A stretch of DNA of 64,000 bases from Helicobacter sp. TUL (GTDB lineage Bacteria > Campylobacterota > Campylobacteria > Campylobacterales > Helicobacteraceae): positions 1 to 64,000 of the forward strand of contig NZ_NESU01000005.1 of NCBI RefSeq assembly GCF_002287135.1, read 5' to 3'. Position 1 is the first letter of the stretch. Each line of letters begins with the position of its first letter. Made by a program: the position numbers and the translations under genes. This document shows positions 1 through 10,339 of the stretch, in pieces. The notes under the pieces were generated by a model that saw only the letters and a list, made by a program, of their open reading frames with translations, was not told the DNA's origin and ran no database searches.

Positions 1-337
1 ATGCTTATCTTTTATTTCTTGCTTAGATGTCAAAGATCATTACCAAAATCTTGTTTCCATATTTCTAAATAATTCTAAAGACCCTATGTATCTTAAACGA
101 TATAGAGATTTTAAAGTATTTATATTATAGATAAAGTATTTTAAGTAAAAAGAACACCACAAATTGATTGCTAAAAGACATTAGAATATGTTGTGTTACA
201 TTTGGTAGTAATTACATAAGCTAGATGCTTTAGTATCTCAAAATTGGGAAACGAAATACTACACATACAAAGCTTAAAGTTTGCTTTTGGATATTTGAAA
301 TATTATAAAAAATCAAAAAAATCATAAATTAAAACAC
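1..337. other. A/T-rich stretch without a recognisable gene
   Basis: No convincing coding frame, tRNA or repeat is visible. The only ATG-initiated frame at the very start is 23 codons long and has no ribosome binding site. It lies downstream of the minus-strand thiL gene, so it probably holds the 3' end of that transcript and the flank of a neighbour outside the window. Confidence 0.5.
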
Positions 338-1276
338 CTAATGCCATTTTTTTGTGTGTGTCTTTATCTTACCTCGCGTTACTTTACCTACTTCTAGCAC
401 ACCAATTCGACATATTTTAAGGATTCTGTGTAAGGCGATTTTTTGCTTTGGAGAAATCGCAAAAAGAATTTCATATTCTTCACCACTTTGCAAACGCCAC
501 TTTTGTTTGCCCATAGACATGGATCGCAAAAAACTGCTATATCTCATACCATATCCACCCAAAAGCTTTATCACATCTTGCAAAAGTCCATCAGAAAGAT
601 CCATACTCGCCTTTATATTTTTGCCAAAACGCTTCATAAATGCCACGCGTAATGTTGGATACAAAAAACGATTAATATGCACTCTCATAGAATCTAGATT
701 ATCTCTATACAAAGTGTGTCGCTTAAAATTTGTGTTTGAAAAATCCTTGTTGGCGAGCAAATATTTGAGAGTTCGAAAAGATTCTCCAAGTCCATGGATT
801 CTATCTTGTGTGCAAAAGATTGATAATCCTTTTTGCTTTACCACACGCGGAATCACACGTTTTGCTTGACCAAAAATACATATATGAAATTCCAATCTAT
901 TTCCACACATAGTATCGCCACCCACAATTTGTATGGCAAATTTTTGACACATTGTTTTTGTGGCATTAATAATCTCTTGGATATTCTCTGATGTGAAATC
1001 TCTTGGTATCACAAGGCTTAATAGCGCATATTTTGGCAAGGCATTTTTGGCAATAATATCTGAAATATTTACCAAAAATGCCTTTTGGGTCGCTTCATAA
1101 ACACTAAACCATGAACGCTTAAAGTGAATATCCTCACAAAACCCATCAAGAGCAACTATCCAACGCCTAGAATCTCCAAAAGCATCAAAGCCAAATGTAT
1201 GCACATCATCATCAAGCTTAGCACACACTCCGCTCTTTTGTAATCCTTTTATAAAAAATTCTTCTATACTTTGCAT
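338..1276 (-). CDS. thiL: thiamine-monophosphate kinase ThiL
   Basis: Predicted cytosolic kinase that phosphorylates thiamine monophosphate to the active cofactor TPP, last step of the pathway to which ThiC (also in this window) contributes the pyrimidine. The 312-residue protein has family landmarks: VGGDT at about 118-122, MDLSDGL at 225-231 (the usual DLTDGL magnesium/nucleotide motif) and GEEYEILF at 265-272 (family GGEDYELLF). The N-terminal half is less typical, as is common in epsilonproteobacteria. The start codon lies two bases after the nadC stop, so the two genes are cotranscribed at the tail of the ribosomal supercluster. Confidence 0.85.
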   Translation of the reverse strand: MQSIEEFFIKGLQKSGVCAKLDDDVHTFGFDAFGDSRRWIVALDGFCEDIHFKRSWFSVYEATQKAFLVNISDIIAKNALPKYALLSLVIPRDFTSENIQEIINATKTMCQKFAIQIVGGDTMCGNRLEFHICIFGQAKRVIPRVVKQKGLSIFCTQDRIHGLGESFRTLKYLLANKDFSNTNFKRHTLYRDNLDSMRVHINRFLYPTLRVAFMKRFGKNIKASMDLSDGLLQDVIKLLGGYGMRYSSFLRSMSMGKQKWRLQSGEEYEILFAISPKQKIALHRILKICRIGVLEVGKVTRGKIKTHTKKWH

Positions 1277-1278
1277 AA

Positions 1279-2097
1279 CTACTTTTGCATTTTTAAGCTT
1301 ACATCAAGCCATTTTGCCTGATGTATAAGCGCTCCTATACTTAAGGCATCAACGCCACTTCTAGCATATTCACTAATATTGTGCAATGTGATATTACCAC
1401 TAGCTTCTAATGCAATATGTGGATAGCTCTCATTGCGTAACGCCACAACCTTTTTAATCTCATCAATCACCATATTATCGCACATCACAATATCAGCACC
1501 AGCCTCAAACGCTTTTTGTGCCATCGCATAATCATTGACTTCAATCTCAATCTTACATGTCCAAGGAATCTGCTTGCGTGCGTGTGCAATCGTAGATTCT
1601 AAATCTTGGATAAGCGCTAAATGCGTATCTTTTAGCATAAGTGCGTCATCTAGCCCGAATCTATGATTATCTGCGCCACCATTCCGCACAGAATATTTTT
1701 CAAATACACGCAATAGTGGGCGTGTTTTGCGCGTATCAAGAATCTTGATATGTGTTTTGGCACATTGCACAAAAGCGTGGGTATGTGTCGCTATTCCACT
1801 GCTGTGGGCAATAATATTAAGCAAAGTGCGCTCAATTTGAAGAATTGCGACATAGCTCCCGCGCAAAATTCCTAAAATCTTATGAGATTCAAAGGCTTGT
1901 GAATCTTGCACAAATAATTCTAGTGCAACATTATGCGCACTACATAAAGCCTCGATATATATTTGACCAGAAAAAATTCCCACCTCTTTGGCTACGATAT
2001 GCGCACAAGCATCTCTATCTTGCACCACATATGCAAATAAATCTCCTCTCCCTAGATCTTCAGACAAAGCCTCTTTGACAAACTGCGCAATATCCAT
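1279..2097 (-). CDS. nadC: nicotinate-nucleotide pyrophosphorylase (carboxylating)
   Basis: Converts quinolinate plus PRPP to nicotinate mononucleotide in de novo NAD synthesis. The 272-residue length is normal. The segment at residues 121-149 carries the family signature DTRKTRPLLR followed by a G-A-D-N-H-R-F-G-L substrate-binding stretch. A later V-M-C-D-N-M motif belongs to the PRPP-binding barrel. An AGAGGA Shine-Dalgarno sits upstream of the ATG. It lies between a lipoprotein gene and thiL, all minus strand with gaps of about 10 bases or less. Confidence 0.95.
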   Translation of the reverse strand: MDIAQFVKEALSEDLGRGDLFAYVVQDRDACAHIVAKEVGIFSGQIYIEALCSAHNVALELFVQDSQAFESHKILGILRGSYVAILQIERTLLNIIAHSSGIATHTHAFVQCAKTHIKILDTRKTRPLLRVFEKYSVRNGGADNHRFGLDDALMLKDTHLALIQDLESTIAHARKQIPWTCKIEIEVNDYAMAQKAFEAGADIVMCDNMVIDEIKKVVALRNESYPHIALEASGNITLHNISEYARSGVDALSIGALIHQAKWLDVSLKMQK

Positions 2098-2107
2098 ATG
2101 ACATCCT

Positions 2108-2803
2108 CTATTTTTCTAACATAAGTTTTAGGGTATGTATTTGTGTGCCAACTCTTACATAAAGCTCTAAAACACCACTTTGTAATTCGCTAGGATCAAT
2201 CACGATAAAACCTCCCCTTGGTGGATTGCCAACCTTAAGTGTATTTTTACGCAAATAGCTAGAAAGAATAACTGATCTTTCTCTTCTTTTTTCTTCAAGG
2301 CGTTCAGATTGTTCAAGGCGATCCCGCGCACTATATACCCAAGGTGTATACAGAAAAAATCCAGGGTGACCACGATAGATAAGGATAGGTGAAGGAATCA
2401 AAACAGATTGTAAAGAAGTTTGCTCTTTGGGCGTAAAGATACCAAAAGATTCTATAGCTTTACCAAAATTGAGATTTGATTGTTTAGCCGCTTCATAATC
2501 TAGAATCTCTACTTGTTTGCCATTTTGTAGTGCCCATATACAATCCACATCGAACATAACTTCATCGCCTTTTTTCATTTGGGCTACAATAAATATAGCT
2601 AAAGGTATATTGTTATTTCCTCCTATGAGGTGTTGAGCAACTTCAAAATGAACTAAAGATTGTGATGTTTGGGAGGTAAAAATCTCTACCCCACTATCAA
2701 ATTCTCTCTGTAAAGAATCCTGTGGGAGTGCAGTAATGTGATAACTAGAACAACCAAGCGATAATAGACTACACATAAATACTATTACGCGTAGTCCTTT
2801 CAT
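2108..2803 (-). CDS. putative lipoprotein of unknown function
   Basis: The N-terminus is a lipoprotein signal peptide: a positively charged start, a hydrophobic stretch and a lipobox ending L-S-L-G-C at about residues 14-18. The remaining 210 residues are soluble, with an Arg/Glu-rich segment (about 162-177), consistent with a protein anchored to a periplasmic membrane face. I do not recognise a domain. It starts 11 bases after the rplQ stop with only a weak AAAG as ribosome binding site, so translation may rely on readthrough of ribosomes from rplQ. It separates the ribosomal genes from nadC-thiL. Confidence 0.7.
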   Translation of the reverse strand: MKGLRVIVFMCSLLSLGCSSYHITALPQDSLQREFDSGVEIFTSQTSQSLVHFEVAQHLIGGNNNIPLAIFIVAQMKKGDEVMFDVDCIWALQNGKQVEILDYEAAKQSNLNFGKAIESFGIFTPKEQTSLQSVLIPSPILIYRGHPGFFLYTPWVYSARDRLEQSERLEEKRRERSVILSSYLRKNTLKVGNPPRGGFIVIDPSELQSGVLELYVRVGTQIHTLKLMLEK

Positions 2804-2814
2804 TATGCTTTAAA

Positions 2815-3165
2815 TTATACAAACTCAATGATAGCCATTTGTGACGCATCACCTCTGCGAAGACGCGTTCTTTGAATCCTTGTGTAACCACCATTGCGAT
2901 CTTTGTATTTTGGTGCTATTTGTGCGATAAGTTTTTTGGTGGTTTCCTTATCTTGCAAAGACGCAAATACAAAACGATGTGTATTAAAATCTTCAACTCG
3001 AGCAGCACTCACAAGTTTTTCAATATAAGACTGAAGCTCCTTTGCCTTAAACACGCTTGTCTCAATTTTTTCATATTTTATAAGTGCAATAGCAAGATTC
3101 TTAAGCAACGCCTTTCTATGTGCTGAAGTCCTACCAAGTTTTCTGTATCCATGATTGTGTCTCAT
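2815..3165 (-). CDS. rplQ: 50S ribosomal protein L17
   Basis: Large-subunit protein near the peptide exit tunnel. The 116-residue product begins [20 protein letters not shown], the L17 N-terminal signature, and ends with the expected R-G-D-A family segment and hydrophobic tail. It is directly downstream of rpoA, the usual end of the alpha operon. Confidence 0.98.
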   Translation of the reverse strand: MRHNHGYRKLGRTSAHRKALLKNLAIALIKYEKIETSVFKAKELQSYIEKLVSAARVEDFNTHRFVFASLQDKETTKKLIAQIAPKYKDRNGGYTRIQRTRLRRGDASQMAIIEFV

Positions 3166-3175
3166 TGTGCTCCCC

Positions 3176-4177
3176 TTAAGCTTTTAGTTTGGCAAGTTTG
3201 CGAGAGAATGTTGCTTTTAGATCTTCTGAGAGGTCTACACCTATAGGATAACCCAACTCCTGAAGTTTTTCAGCAATTTCATCAAAAGATTTCTTGCCCA
3301 TATTCTTGATATTTTTTATATCATTTTCTTCCATACATGTGAGCTCGCCAACATACTTAAGTCCTGATCTATCAAGACAATTAAAACAACGTGCGCTCAA
3401 ATCCAAAGAACTCAAAGTCATTAAAAGCGTCTTGAGCTCTCCACTATCCTCTGTATTTCTGCTTGGCGTATTAGTTTCTTGAAGCTCCACACCAAAAACA
3501 GCCATTTGTTTATACATTATGGCAATCGCATCTTTAAAAGCTTCCAATGGCTTAATCTGTCCATCTGTTTGAATATCAAATACAAGCTTTTCAAAGTTTG
3601 GATTATCCTCAACCAAGATATTGCTAATATCATACACAACACGCTTTACTGGAGTAAAATACGCATCAAGAGGTATATATCCTTCTGGTATATCAGCTCT
3701 AATCTCTTCACTAGGCACATATCCTATGCCTTTTTTAATCGTGAGAGAAAAACTTAATTCAAAATTTTCATTAATAGTCGCTAGATATACATCTGGATTC
3801 ACTACATCTGTTAAATCATTGATAAGATCCTTGCCATTTAATACCATAGGACCCTTAAAGTTATAGCTAAGCTCCACAGAAGAATCATTTTCTTTATCTT
3901 TGATACTAAAACGAATATTCTTGAGGTTTGCTATAAATTGCGATACATCCTCAACAATTCCCCGAATAGAATCAAATTCATGTGTTACGCCATCAATTTT
4001 TAAAGCTATTGCTGCATATCCTACCGAACTCGAAAGCAACAAGCGTCGTAATGGATGAGCAAAAGTAATAGCATAGCCAGATTCAAAAGGTGAAACACTT
4101 ATCGTAATGCGGTTTTCCCCCAATTCCTCTATTTTTATATCTTCAGGAATATAGGGCTGTGTTTTAATTGTTTTCAT
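3176..4177 (-). CDS. rpoA: RNA polymerase subunit alpha
   Basis: Alpha subunit of RNA polymerase. The N-terminal domain dimerises and nucleates assembly ([11 protein letters not shown] near residue 40 is the signature). The C-terminal domain (about 250-320) binds UP elements and activators and keeps the helix-hairpin-helix run K-N-M-G-K-K-S. I place the start at the ATG at 4177 (333 residues). A GTG four codons upstream at 4189 is in frame, but AAAGG abuts that GTG and is better spaced for the ATG. It lies between rpsD and rplQ as in other bacteria. Confidence 0.97.
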   Translation of the reverse strand: MKTIKTQPYIPEDIKIEELGENRITISVSPFESGYAITFAHPLRRLLLSSSVGYAAIALKIDGVTHEFDSIRGIVEDVSQFIANLKNIRFSIKDKENDSSVELSYNFKGPMVLNGKDLINDLTDVVNPDVYLATINENFELSFSLTIKKGIGYVPSEEIRADIPEGYIPLDAYFTPVKRVVYDISNILVEDNPNFEKLVFDIQTDGQIKPLEAFKDAIAIMYKQMAVFGVELQETNTPSRNTEDSGELKTLLMTLSSLDLSARCFNCLDRSGLKYVGELTCMEENDIKNIKNMGKKSFDEIAEKLQELGYPIGVDLSEDLKATFSRKLAKLKA

Positions 4178-4198
4178 CCTAATTACCACCTTTATATA

Positions 4199-4825
4199 TT
4201 ATTTAGAATACAACTCAACGATAAGTCTCTCTTCGATAGGAATTACTACTTCTTCTCTCACAGGGAAGCGCGTAAAGATTCCAAAAGCTTTGTCTTTATC
4301 GACATCAACCCAAGGCACAATTCCTGTCTGTGCAGTAAGCTCAATAGCACGAATGACTTGAGGATTTTTTTTGCTTTTTTCTTTAAGCTCGATTTTTTGT
4401 CCAACACGCACAGAATATGAAGGTATATCTACTCTTTTACCATCTACCAAAATATGTCCGTGTGTTACCAATTGACGAGCAAATCTTCTTGTGGTAGCAA
4501 AACCCATACGATATACAACATTATCAAGCCTGCATTCAATAAGACGAATAAGATTCTCTCCTGTATTCCCTTCTTGTCTATTAGCTTCTCTAAAAAGCGC
4601 TCGGAATTGCTTTTCACTTGTGCCATACATAATTTTTGCTTTTTGTTTTTCTGCAAGTTGCAATCCATACTCTGAGATTTTACCTCGTTTTTGCCCATGC
4701 TGACCAGGACCATATGGGCGCTTTTCAAGTGCGCTTTTACCAGCTAAACGACGCTCACCCTTTAGTGCGAGAGACACACCAAAACGTCTTTCTAGTTTTT
4801 CTACCGGACCTCTATATCTTGCCAT
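4199..4825 (-). CDS. rpsD: 30S ribosomal protein S4
   Basis: Primary 16S rRNA-binding protein of the small subunit that nucleates assembly of the 5' domain; in many bacteria also a translational regulator of the alpha operon. The product is 208 residues, starts [16 protein letters not shown] and contains the S4 RNA-binding domain around 95-160 ([14 protein letters not shown] and the H-I-L-V-D-G segment). It sits between rpsK and rpoA. Confidence 0.98.
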   Translation of the reverse strand: MARYRGPVEKLERRFGVSLALKGERRLAGKSALEKRPYGPGQHGQKRGKISEYGLQLAEKQKAKIMYGTSEKQFRALFREANRQEGNTGENLIRLIECRLDNVVYRMGFATTRRFARQLVTHGHILVDGKRVDIPSYSVRVGQKIELKEKSKKNPQVIRAIELTAQTGIVPWVDVDKDKAFGIFTRFPVREEVVIPIEERLIVELYSK

Positions 4826-4834
4826 CTTTTCTCC

Positions 4835-5227
4835 TTACACTCTTCTTCTTTTTGGTGGTCTACAACCATTATGTGGCAATGGCGTTACATCTTTGAGCCA
4901 CAATACCTTAATACCCTCTGTTGCACCTACACTTTTTACAGCAGTTTCACGCCCACTTCCTGGTCCTTGAACCTTAATACCAACTTCTTTGATGCCATGT
5001 TCTTTTGCTTTGGTTAATGCAGACTCGACTGCTTGTTGTGCCGCATAAGGAGTAGATTTCTTGCTCCCCTTAAAGCCTAAGCCACCCGCAGTAGCCCAAC
5101 AAATAACATTACCCATCTCATCTGTGACGGTTACATTTGTATTGTTAAAGGTTGCAGAAATACACACAATCCCACGAGCGATATTTTTTTTCACCACTCT
5201 CTTTTTTGTTACATTGCGTTTTGCCAT
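4835..5227 (-). CDS. rpsK: 30S ribosomal protein S11
   Basis: Small-subunit platform protein near the mRNA exit and E site. The 130-residue product has the family body ([24 protein letters not shown]) and ends [13 protein letters not shown], the conserved S11 C-terminus. It follows rpsM by 10 bases. Confidence 0.98.
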   Translation of the reverse strand: MAKRNVTKKRVVKKNIARGIVCISATFNNTNVTVTDEMGNVICWATAGGLGFKGSKKSTPYAAQQAVESALTKAKEHGIKEVGIKVQGPGSGRETAVKSVGATEGIKVLWLKDVTPLPHNGCRPPKRRRV

Positions 5228-5237
5228 TCTCTACTCC

Positions 5238-5600
5238 TTATTTGCTTCCAACGGTTTTTTTCTTGCCCTTGCGTGTTCGGGCATTATTTTTTGTTGTTTG
5301 ACCGCGGACAGGCAATCCTCTTCTATGACGCAAACCGCGATAACTTCCTAAATCCATAAGTGCCTTGATATCCATCGTAACTTTCTTACGCAAATCACCC
5401 TCGACCATATAGCTTTCTTGAATCTTTTTAGCTATAGTAGAAACTTCGTCCTCGCTGAGATCATGAACTCGCTTATCAAAAGAAATATTAACAGATGTGA
5501 GTATATCTCTGGAACTTTTCAAGCCTATTCCATAGATATAAGTCAATGCATACTCTACTCTTTTTTTCTTTGGCAAATCTACACCAGCAATTCTCGCCAT
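5238..5600 (-). CDS. rpsM: 30S ribosomal protein S13
   Basis: Head protein of the small subunit that contacts the P-site tRNA and 50S bridges. The 120-residue product starts [20 protein letters not shown] and contains the [14 protein letters not shown] rRNA-binding motif near residue 93 followed by the basic tail. It lies just after rpmJ, the standard alpha-operon order. Confidence 0.98.
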   Translation of the reverse strand: MARIAGVDLPKKKRVEYALTYIYGIGLKSSRDILTSVNISFDKRVHDLSEDEVSTIAKKIQESYMVEGDLRKKVTMDIKALMDLGSYRGLRHRRGLPVRGQTTKNNARTRKGKKKTVGSK

Positions 5601-5603
5601 TGT

Positions 5604-5717
5604 TTATCCTTGTCTTTGTTTGTGTTTTGGGGTTGAGCAAATCACTCTAACCACACCCTTACGTTTGATAATCTTACATTTATCGCACATTTTCTTGACC
5701 GAAGGTCTTACTTTCAT
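5604..5717 (-). CDS. rpmJ: 50S ribosomal protein L36
   Basis: Short gene encoding 37 residues, [14 protein letters not shown] followed by a basic body and a C-x4-H pair near the end, i.e. the zinc-binding C-x2-C...C-x4-H form of L36. It is flanked by infA (180 bases upstream) and rpsM, its normal place. The start ATG is at 5717 and the stop TAA at 5604-5606, read directly from the sequence. Confidence 0.95.
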   Translation of the reverse strand: MKVRPSVKKMCDKCKIIKRKGVVRVICSTPKHKQRQG

Positions 5718-5897
5718 ACCTACTCCTTGCTTGAAATTTGCAAAATCTAGGCTCTATTAAAACAGAAACTCGATTTTAATAAAACTTGGGATTGTATGCA
5801 AAAAATCATTAAAAGCCACTTAGATCTCACTAAATTGCAAAATCTAGTTCTTAAACTTCTCATACAAAATCTAAGAGCTAGATTCTGAAAGCCTATA

Positions 5898-6116
5898 TTA
5901 TTTATTTCGATAGACAATCCGTCCTTTATCTACACTATAAGGTGTTAGCTCGATACGCACCTTATCACCGGGTAAAATCCTAATGTAATTCATACGCATC
6001 TTGCCTGCTATTCTACATAGCACAACCTTACCATTTGCAATTTCAACTTTAAAGGTAGCATTAGGCAATGCCTCTATAACTTTGCCATCAACCTCTATCA
6101 TATCATCTTTTGCCAT
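5898..6116 (-). CDS. infA: translation initiation factor IF-1
   Basis: The 72-residue OB-fold protein occupies the A site during initiation and assists IF-2 and IF-3. The sequence [11 protein letters not shown] and the segment [12 protein letters not shown] are family typical. Its start immediately follows the map stop. A 180-base gap separates it from rpmJ, the longest spacer inside the supercluster, which could hold an extra promoter or processing site, although I see no clear element. Confidence 0.97.
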   Translation of the reverse strand: MAKDDMIEVDGKVIEALPNATFKVEIANGKVVLCRIAGKMRMNYIRILPGDKVRIELTPYSVDKGRIVYRNK

Positions 6117-6875
6117 TTATACCTCCGTTAATATCTGCGCCTTACCACCAATAATTGCAACCGTATGTTCATAATGGCTTCCATTAAGTCCATCAGCAGA
6201 AACCACCGACCAATTATCACTTAACACTTTAGGTTCGCCACTTTTTTGACAAATCATAGGCTCTATGCAAAACACCATTCCCTCACGAATCTTAGGTCCT
6301 TGCTTAGGATTTGGTGTTTCCAAAAAATTTGGAATCTCTGGTTCCTCATGGGGTGCACGACCAATTCCATGCCCACAAAAGCCCTGCAGTGGCACAAATC
6401 CACTTGCTACAATACGATCTTGCAAAAACTTACTCAATTCCTTAAAATGCATATTGACACGTATAGAATCTATAGCATCATATAAAACATCTTTGGAGCA
6501 TTGTATAAGCTGCTCATCTGTTTTGGTAATCTCACCTATACCAAAAGTAATAGCTCCATCACCAAACCATCCATTATATTCTGCTCCTATATCTACACCT
6601 ACGATATCACCACTCTTTAGTCTATAATCAGTCGGAATACCATGAATAATGACTTCATTTACAGAAATACAAACAGCACAAGGAAAGCCATACAAACCCT
6701 TAAAAGAAGGCTTCGCACCACAAGAAAGAATAAAATCCTCTATGATAGAATCTAATTCTTTTAGACTCATGCCCTCTTTTGCGCTCTTTCGTGCTAGATC
6801 CAAAGATTGCGCAACAACGCGATTTGGAATCTGTAATGCTGAAATTTCTTTAGGATTCTTAATGCTTATCGCCAT
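6117..6875 (-). CDS. map: type I methionine aminopeptidase
   Basis: Removes the initiator methionine from nascent proteins in the cytosol. The 252-residue protein has the pita-bread metal ligands: V-D-I-G-A with a following G-D-G-A (two Asp), G-H-G-I-G-R-A-P-H-E-E-P (His), an E-G-M-V-F-C-I-E-P-M (Glu) and H-Y-E-H-T-V-A-I (Glu). Its start shares one base with the secY stop, so the two are translationally coupled. Clustering with secY and infA is the usual spc-operon tail. Confidence 0.96.
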   Translation of the reverse strand: MAISIKNPKEISALQIPNRVVAQSLDLARKSAKEGMSLKELDSIIEDFILSCGAKPSFKGLYGFPCAVCISVNEVIIHGIPTDYRLKSGDIVGVDIGAEYNGWFGDGAITFGIGEITKTDEQLIQCSKDVLYDAIDSIRVNMHFKELSKFLQDRIVASGFVPLQGFCGHGIGRAPHEEPEIPNFLETPNPKQGPKIREGMVFCIEPMICQKSGEPKVLSDNWSVVSADGLNGSHYEHTVAIIGGKAQILTEV

Positions 6876-8134
6876 TACAATCCAACCGCACTAAGAGTTT
6901 TATACTTGTTCATATAAATCTGTGCTTCAATTTTTCGCATAGTATCTATAGCCACCTGCACTACAATAAGCACTGCTGTCCCACCGAAATAAAACTGAAT
7001 GCCTGTAGCTTTGACAATAAGCCAAGGAAGTGTAGAAACAAGTGCCAAATATAAAGAACCCCACAATGTTAAATTGCTCGCAACATTATTTAAAAATGTT
7101 GACGTGCCCTCTCCAGGACGCATACCTGGTATAAATCCACCCTGTCGTTTGAGATTATCCGCTATATCCTTGGCATTAAAAACTATTGAAGAATAAAAAT
7201 ATGCAAAGAAAATAACCAATAAAAACATAAGAAGATTATAGGTATATCCAGTTGGGCTTAAAATATCAGCAATCTTACGCACTACTTCATTCGAAGAAGC
7301 TTGTAAAAGTGTCGAAGGAAAGACTAAAATCGCTGATGCAAAAATAGGAGGAATCACACCACTAAGGTTAATTTTGATAGGTATGTAATTCATAATGCGC
7401 TTATTTTGGTTTTGCATAATAACCTTGCGTGCATAAGAAACTTGGACTCTGCGTTCTGAAAGCTCCACTATGATAATAGCCAAAATAGTAAAAATCACTA
7501 CAAGTAAGAGCCCTATAAACGCAATAATGCTAATTTGATCTGTATTTACCAAATCAAAGACTGTGGCAATTGCTTGTGGAATGCCTGACACAATACCAGC
7601 AAAGATAATAAGACTAATACCATTACCAACGCCTCTTTGCGTGATTTGCTCACCAATCCACATAAGCAACATAGTGCCTGTAAGCATAGAAAAAACCGCT
7701 ATAGTTACAAAAACCGGTAAGTCAATTGTTACAGCAGAACGCGCACCTTCTTGAATGCTACCAAGACCTATACTTACGCTTATAGCTTGCACAATGGTAA
7801 TAACAATAGTGACATAACGGATGATTTGCATATATTTTTGCATACCATCGCGCTCTTTTTTCATTTTTGCTAAACCTGGAAATGTAGCTGAAAGAAGTTC
7901 CATGATAATGGATGCAGTAATATAAGGCATAATACCTAAAGAAATAATACTAAAACGCTCAATGGCATTTCCGCTAAACATATTGAATAAGCCCAAAACG
8001 CCATCCGAATAATCACTAATAATGCTCTGAATTACTCCTACATCAACACCTGGAACAGTGACATACGCAAGAACTCTATAAACAAATAAAAATGCTAAAG
8101 TAATAAGAATTTTATTAAAAATCGCTCTATTCAT
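6875..8134 (-). CDS. secY: preprotein translocase subunit SecY
   Basis: Channel-forming subunit of the SecYEG translocon in the inner membrane. The 419-residue protein shows about ten hydrophobic segments and family stretches such as G-I-M-P-Y-I-T-A-S-I and the cytosolic loop with Q-N-Q-N-K-R-I-M-N-Y-I-P-I-K. A plug region follows the first helix. The start overlaps the rplO stop by one base, and the stop overlaps the map start. Confidence 0.97.
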   Translation of the reverse strand: MNRAIFNKILITLAFLFVYRVLAYVTVPGVDVGVIQSIISDYSDGVLGLFNMFSGNAIERFSIISLGIMPYITASIIMELLSATFPGLAKMKKERDGMQKYMQIIRYVTIVITIVQAISVSIGLGSIQEGARSAVTIDLPVFVTIAVFSMLTGTMLLMWIGEQITQRGVGNGISLIIFAGIVSGIPQAIATVFDLVNTDQISIIAFIGLLLVVIFTILAIIIVELSERRVQVSYARKVIMQNQNKRIMNYIPIKINLSGVIPPIFASAILVFPSTLLQASSNEVVRKIADILSPTGYTYNLLMFLLVIFFAYFYSSIVFNAKDIADNLKRQGGFIPGMRPGEGTSTFLNNVASNLTLWGSLYLALVSTLPWLIVKATGIQFYFGGTAVLIVVQVAIDTMRKIEAQIYMNKYKTLSAVGL

Positions 8135-8535
8135 TATTTATTTCCGCTAGTTGTAATAGACTCATCCTTAATTTTAGCAACAAGTGTTTTTGCCTTTGTC
8201 CCAATAATCTTGACACACGTTACATACGAAGGTATAGTAATTTTTTCTCTCAAGCTTACCATAGTAATTTCTGTAAGAGAATCTAACACGCTCACCTTAT
8301 CCGCATTCACAACATAAGGTTTTGATACCCTAGAAGTAAACCCAACTTTAGGCAATCGTCTTTGTAGTGGTTGCTGACCACCCTCAAAACCTCTCTTTGC
8401 TTTATAACCCGTTCTAGCAGTTTGTCCTTTTCCACCTCTTGTAGAAGTTTTTCCCATACCACTGCCTTGACCACGACCAACTCTCTTTATATCTTTTACA
8501 CTACCCTTTGCAGGTTTAATATTTTCTAATGCCAC
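8134..8535 (-). CDS. rplO: 50S ribosomal protein L15
   Basis: Late-assembly large-subunit protein. The product is 133 residues and has the Gly/Arg-rich N-terminal extension typical of L15 ([20 protein letters not shown]) followed by [15 protein letters not shown]. It lies between rpsE and secY. Confidence 0.97.
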   Translation of the reverse strand: MALENIKPAKGSVKDIKRVGRGQGSGMGKTSTRGGKGQTARTGYKAKRGFEGGQQPLQRRLPKVGFTSRVSKPYVVNADKVSVLDSLTEITMVSLREKITIPSYVTCVKIIGTKAKTLVAKIKDESITTSGNK

Positions 8536-8554
8536 GAAAACTCCTTAATAATAC

Positions 8555-8995
8555 TTAAGCTTTAATCCTAGATAATGCATCAACCGTAGCACGAACAATA
8601 TTATAAGGATTGTTTGAGCCAAGAGATTTTGTCAAAATGTCTTTAATACCTGCTAATTCAATCACAGATCGTGCTGATCCACCAGCAATAACACCTGTTC
8701 CCTCGCTTGCAGGTTTTAACAAAATACGACTTGCATTATATTTACACTCAATGTCATGCGCTATAGTGGTGCCTTTAACATTGACTTTGATGATATTTTT
8801 AAACGCATCATCAATTGCCTTTTTAATTGCATCAGGGACTTCTTTAGCTTTTCCTAATCCAAAGCCTATAAGACCATTTTTGTTGCCAACCACAACTAAT
8901 GCATTGAATCTAAAGCGACGACCACCTTTTACAACCTTTGTAACCCTACCAATGTTTACCACTACTTCACTAAATTCTTCTCTATTAATTTCCAT
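8555..8995 (-). CDS. rpsE: 30S ribosomal protein S5
   Basis: Small-subunit protein that shapes the mRNA entry channel and translational fidelity. The 146-residue product has the N-terminal dsRNA-binding-like domain ([16 protein letters not shown]) and the C-terminal [14 protein letters not shown] motif. It is somewhat shorter than E. coli S5 (167), as usual in this class. Confidence 0.97.
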   Translation of the reverse strand: MEINREEFSEVVVNIGRVTKVVKGGRRFRFNALVVVGNKNGLIGFGLGKAKEVPDAIKKAIDDAFKNIIKVNVKGTTIAHDIECKYNASRILLKPASEGTGVIAGGSARSVIELAGIKDILTKSLGSNNPYNIVRATVDALSRIKA

Positions 8996-9015
8996 AAGCT
9001 TCCTTTCACTTTACA

Positions 9016-9372
9016 CTAAAATGCGATACCATTTTTTCGCAAAGTATCCGCAAACACTGCAACCACGCCATGATACAAATAGCCATTTCTATCAAACACT
9101 ATCTTAGAAATACCTTTCTTAGCAAGTTCTTGTGCAAAGCTTTGAGCAATTTTGGCAACATTTTCTTTATTATTGCCAAGCCCCATTTTTTTGCCATCAA
9201 CTGCCACTAATGTTCTAGATTCTGTGTCATTAATCGCCTGTGCATAGAAATACTTATTCGATCGAAAAATCGTTACTCTAGGCATATCTGCAACACCAAA
9301 AACCTTGCCCCTTGTTCTAAGCTTGCGCTTAGTGCGCAATACTTTTTTTCTTTCCAATATATTTTCTCTCAT
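9016..9372 (-). CDS. rplR: 50S ribosomal protein L18
   Basis: 5S rRNA-binding protein of the central protuberance. The 118-residue product contains R-L-type basic N-terminus, the F-R-S-N-K-Y-F-Y-A-Q segment and the C-terminal F-D-R-N-G-Y-L-Y-H-G-V-V motif that is diagnostic for L18. It sits between rplF and rpsE. Confidence 0.97.
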   Translation of the reverse strand: MRENILERKKVLRTKRKLRTRGKVFGVADMPRVTIFRSNKYFYAQAINDTESRTLVAVDGKKMGLGNNKENVAKIAQSFAQELAKKGISKIVFDRNGYLYHGVVAVFADTLRKNGIAF

Positions 9373-9382
9373 TGCTCACACC

Positions 9383-9919
9383 TTATTTTTTAGAAGTTTT
9401 ACCAGCTTTGCGGATAATCACTTCATCAGAATATTTAATGCCTTTACCCTTATAAGGCTCTGGTGGTCTAAATTTTCTAATTTCAGCGGCAATCTGCCCT
9501 ATCTGTTGTTTATCGCTACCCTTAATAGTAATGGTATTTTTTTCTACACTCATCTCAACACCTTGAGGTATTGGATACACTACAGGGTGAGAAAAACCAA
9601 GTGCAAGTTCTAGATTCTTGCCATTAACATTTGCCTTGTATCCCACACCATTAATTTCCAAAACTTTTGTAAAACCACTGCTCAAGCCTATCACTATATT
9701 ATTGGCTAATGCGCGATATGTTCCCCAATATGCTCGAGATTGTGGAGTGTCATCACTTTTAGCAAACCAAATATTGCCATCTTTTATTTCAATATTGACA
9801 CGTCCAAAAGTTTCTAGTTCTTGTTGAGATTTAGCACCTTTAAAGAGTAATTTACTCCCTTCCAATACTACTTCTACACCATTTGGAATACTAATTGGTC
9901 TTTTTCCAACTCTTGACAT
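9383..9919 (-). CDS. rplF: 50S ribosomal protein L6
   Basis: Large-subunit protein near the sarcin-ricin loop and factor-binding centre. Start chosen at ATG 9919 (M-S-R-V-G-K-R-P-I), which has GGGGAGGAA spaced well upstream. A longer frame to 9949 would overlap rpsH and adds ten residues not seen in the family. The 178-residue product ends with [11 protein letters not shown], the conserved L6 C-terminal motif. Confidence 0.97.
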   Translation of the reverse strand: MSRVGKRPISIPNGVEVVLEGSKLLFKGAKSQQELETFGRVNIEIKDGNIWFAKSDDTPQSRAYWGTYRALANNIVIGLSSGFTKVLEINGVGYKANVNGKNLELALGFSHPVVYPIPQGVEMSVEKNTITIKGSDKQQIGQIAAEIRKFRPPEPYKGKGIKYSDEVIIRKAGKTSKK

Positions 9920-9933
9920 CGCTATTCCTCCCC

Positions 9934-10329
9934 TTACCATATACTGCAAAGTGCTTCGCCACCGACATTAGCCTTATATGCCTCATCATTTGCGATCACA
10001 CCTTTACTTGTGCTTACCACGATAGTTCCATAACCATTTTTGAATCGTTTTAATTCGTTATGTCCCTTATATACGCGTCTACCAGGCTTACTAATTCTTT
10101 TAATTTCATTAATGGCACTTTTACCTTGTTCATCATATTCAAGCTGCACACTAATAGATTGTTTACCATCTTTATCAATCACCTTATAGTCTTTGATAAA
10201 GCCTTTTGTTTTAAAAACTTCCAAAATAGAAACAACAATTTTTGCATAATACAAATTTGTAACTTCTAGTCTTCTCATGGAAGCATTGCGAATGCGTGTC
10301 AAAGAATCTGCAATAATATCATTTACCAT
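9934..10329 (-). CDS. rpsH: 30S ribosomal protein S8
   Basis: 16S rRNA central-domain binding protein; S8 is the autoregulator of the spc operon in other bacteria. Start is ATG 10329 ([16 protein letters not shown]) with AGGAG six bases upstream, not the GTG one codon earlier. The 131-residue product carries the C-terminal S-T-S-K-G-V-I motif. Confidence 0.97.
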   Translation of the reverse strand: MVNDIIADSLTRIRNASMRRLEVTNLYYAKIVVSILEVFKTKGFIKDYKVIDKDGKQSISVQLEYDEQGKSAINEIKRISKPGRRVYKGHNELKRFKNGYGTIVVSTSKGVIANDEAYKANVGGEALCSIW

Positions 10330-10339
10330 CACTCACTCC